DNA of 64,000 bases from Desertivirga xinjiangensis (GTDB lineage Bacteria; Bacteroidota; Bacteroidia; Sphingobacteriales; Sphingobacteriaceae), in contig NZ_JAFMZP010000001.1 in NCBI RefSeq assembly GCF_024436435.1, positions 744,001-808,000 of the forward strand, read 5' to 3'. Numbering within the stretch: position 1 is the first letter of the stretch; each line of letters begins with the position of its first letter. Below are positions 63,803-64,000 of this stretch, one piece after another. The position numbers were made by a program, and so were the translations under genes. The notes under the pieces were generated by a model. It saw only the letters and a program-made list of their open reading frames with translations. It had not been told where the DNA came from and made no database searches.

Positions 63803-63841
63803 TGGTGGTAAGGTGCTTGTGTGCCAACAACCCAAATATGC

Positions 63842-64000
63842 TTATAGACCTTCTATTTCTTCCTTGGACAGGCCGGTCGCTTTTGCAATATCTTCAACAG
63901 AGACGTCTATCTTCTTAAGCTGACGGGCTATATTACGCTTCTCTTCATGCATTTTGGCCTCCGCTTTAGCACGCTCTTTTTCTGCACCTTTCTTATAAAG
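63842..64000 (-). CDS. Rpn-family nuclease, C-terminal part (runs off the window)
   Basis: The last 52 codons of a minus-strand gene with a charged linker (KKGAEKERAKAEAK) and a small helical end (VSVEDIAKATGLSKEEIEGL). The layout matches the C-terminus of the two copies near 20-21 kb, where the end reads GLSDEQAADVAGVPVDYV. The nuclease core lies outside the window. It is a third member of the family here and has its own terminator downstream. Confidence 0.65.
   Translation of the reverse strand, partial: LYKKGAEKERAKAEAKMHEEKRNIARQLKKIDVSVEDIAKATGLSKEEIEGL

Overview
The window reads as chromosomal DNA of a soil or environmental Bacteroidota, probably Sphingobacteriales or Chitinophagales (genus not resolvable by eye). 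The signs are a SusC/SusD pair behind an ECF sigma/FecR switch, several lipoproteins, weak ribosome binding sites, at least one TTTG-N19-TAnnTTTG promoter, Rpn-type nucleases with a C-terminal charged tail, and a BLUF relic. No rRNA, tRNA, CRISPR array or intact insertion sequence was seen.

Layout. 1-3.7 kb (minus strand): the start of an AAA ATPase, a lipocalin-like lipoprotein, and a PAS histidine kinase overlapping an acyl-CoA dehydrogenase. 3.8-17.9 kb (plus strand): a complete polysaccharide utilisation locus with ECF sigma factor, FecR anti-sigma, SusC, SusD, a GH78 alpha-L-rhamnosidase, a six-hairpin (clan GH-G-like) glycosidase, an SGNH esterase and two paralogous lipoproteins of unknown function. 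It ends at a strong hairpin. 18-24.5 kb: a decay zone with a frameshifted VapC and its antitoxin, a second PIN gene with an antitoxin relic, two frameshifted copies of an Rpn nuclease, a decayed BLUF photoreceptor gene, an intact PhyH-family dioxygenase, and an acyltransferase broken by an in-frame TAG. 25-26.1 kb: an intact acyltransferase.

26.2-60.6 kb is one very long minus-strand exopolysaccharide or capsule locus. Transcription starts at wza (outer-membrane export) and runs through wzc (tyrosine autokinase), a NusG/UpxY antiterminator, a GT4, the wzm/wzt ABC exporter, a NeuB-like synthase, a NeuA-phosphatase fusion, some 17 glycosyltransferases or look-alikes, acyltransferases and a Wzy-like polymerase, ending at glf (UDP-galactofuranose supply). 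The locus should build an acylated glycan containing galactofuranose and a nonulosonic acid. No initiating phosphosugar transferase and no Wzx flippase are present here. A GT2 and an outer-membrane barrel protein, both with TTG starts, diverge from wza.

62-64 kb: a TTCGGGAA repeat cluster, a strongly structured leader with two mutually exclusive pairings in front of a 143-residue unknown gene, several more hairpins, a 41-base dispersed repeat also found at 21.4 kb, and the C-terminus of a third Rpn-family gene.

Main points for a second look: the competing-stem leader near 62.8-62.94 kb, the decayed BLUF gene, G8 tracts in neuA and a GT2 that could support phase variation, the lipoprotein paralogues flanking the rhamnosidase, and a possible nonulosonic acid transferase next to neuA.
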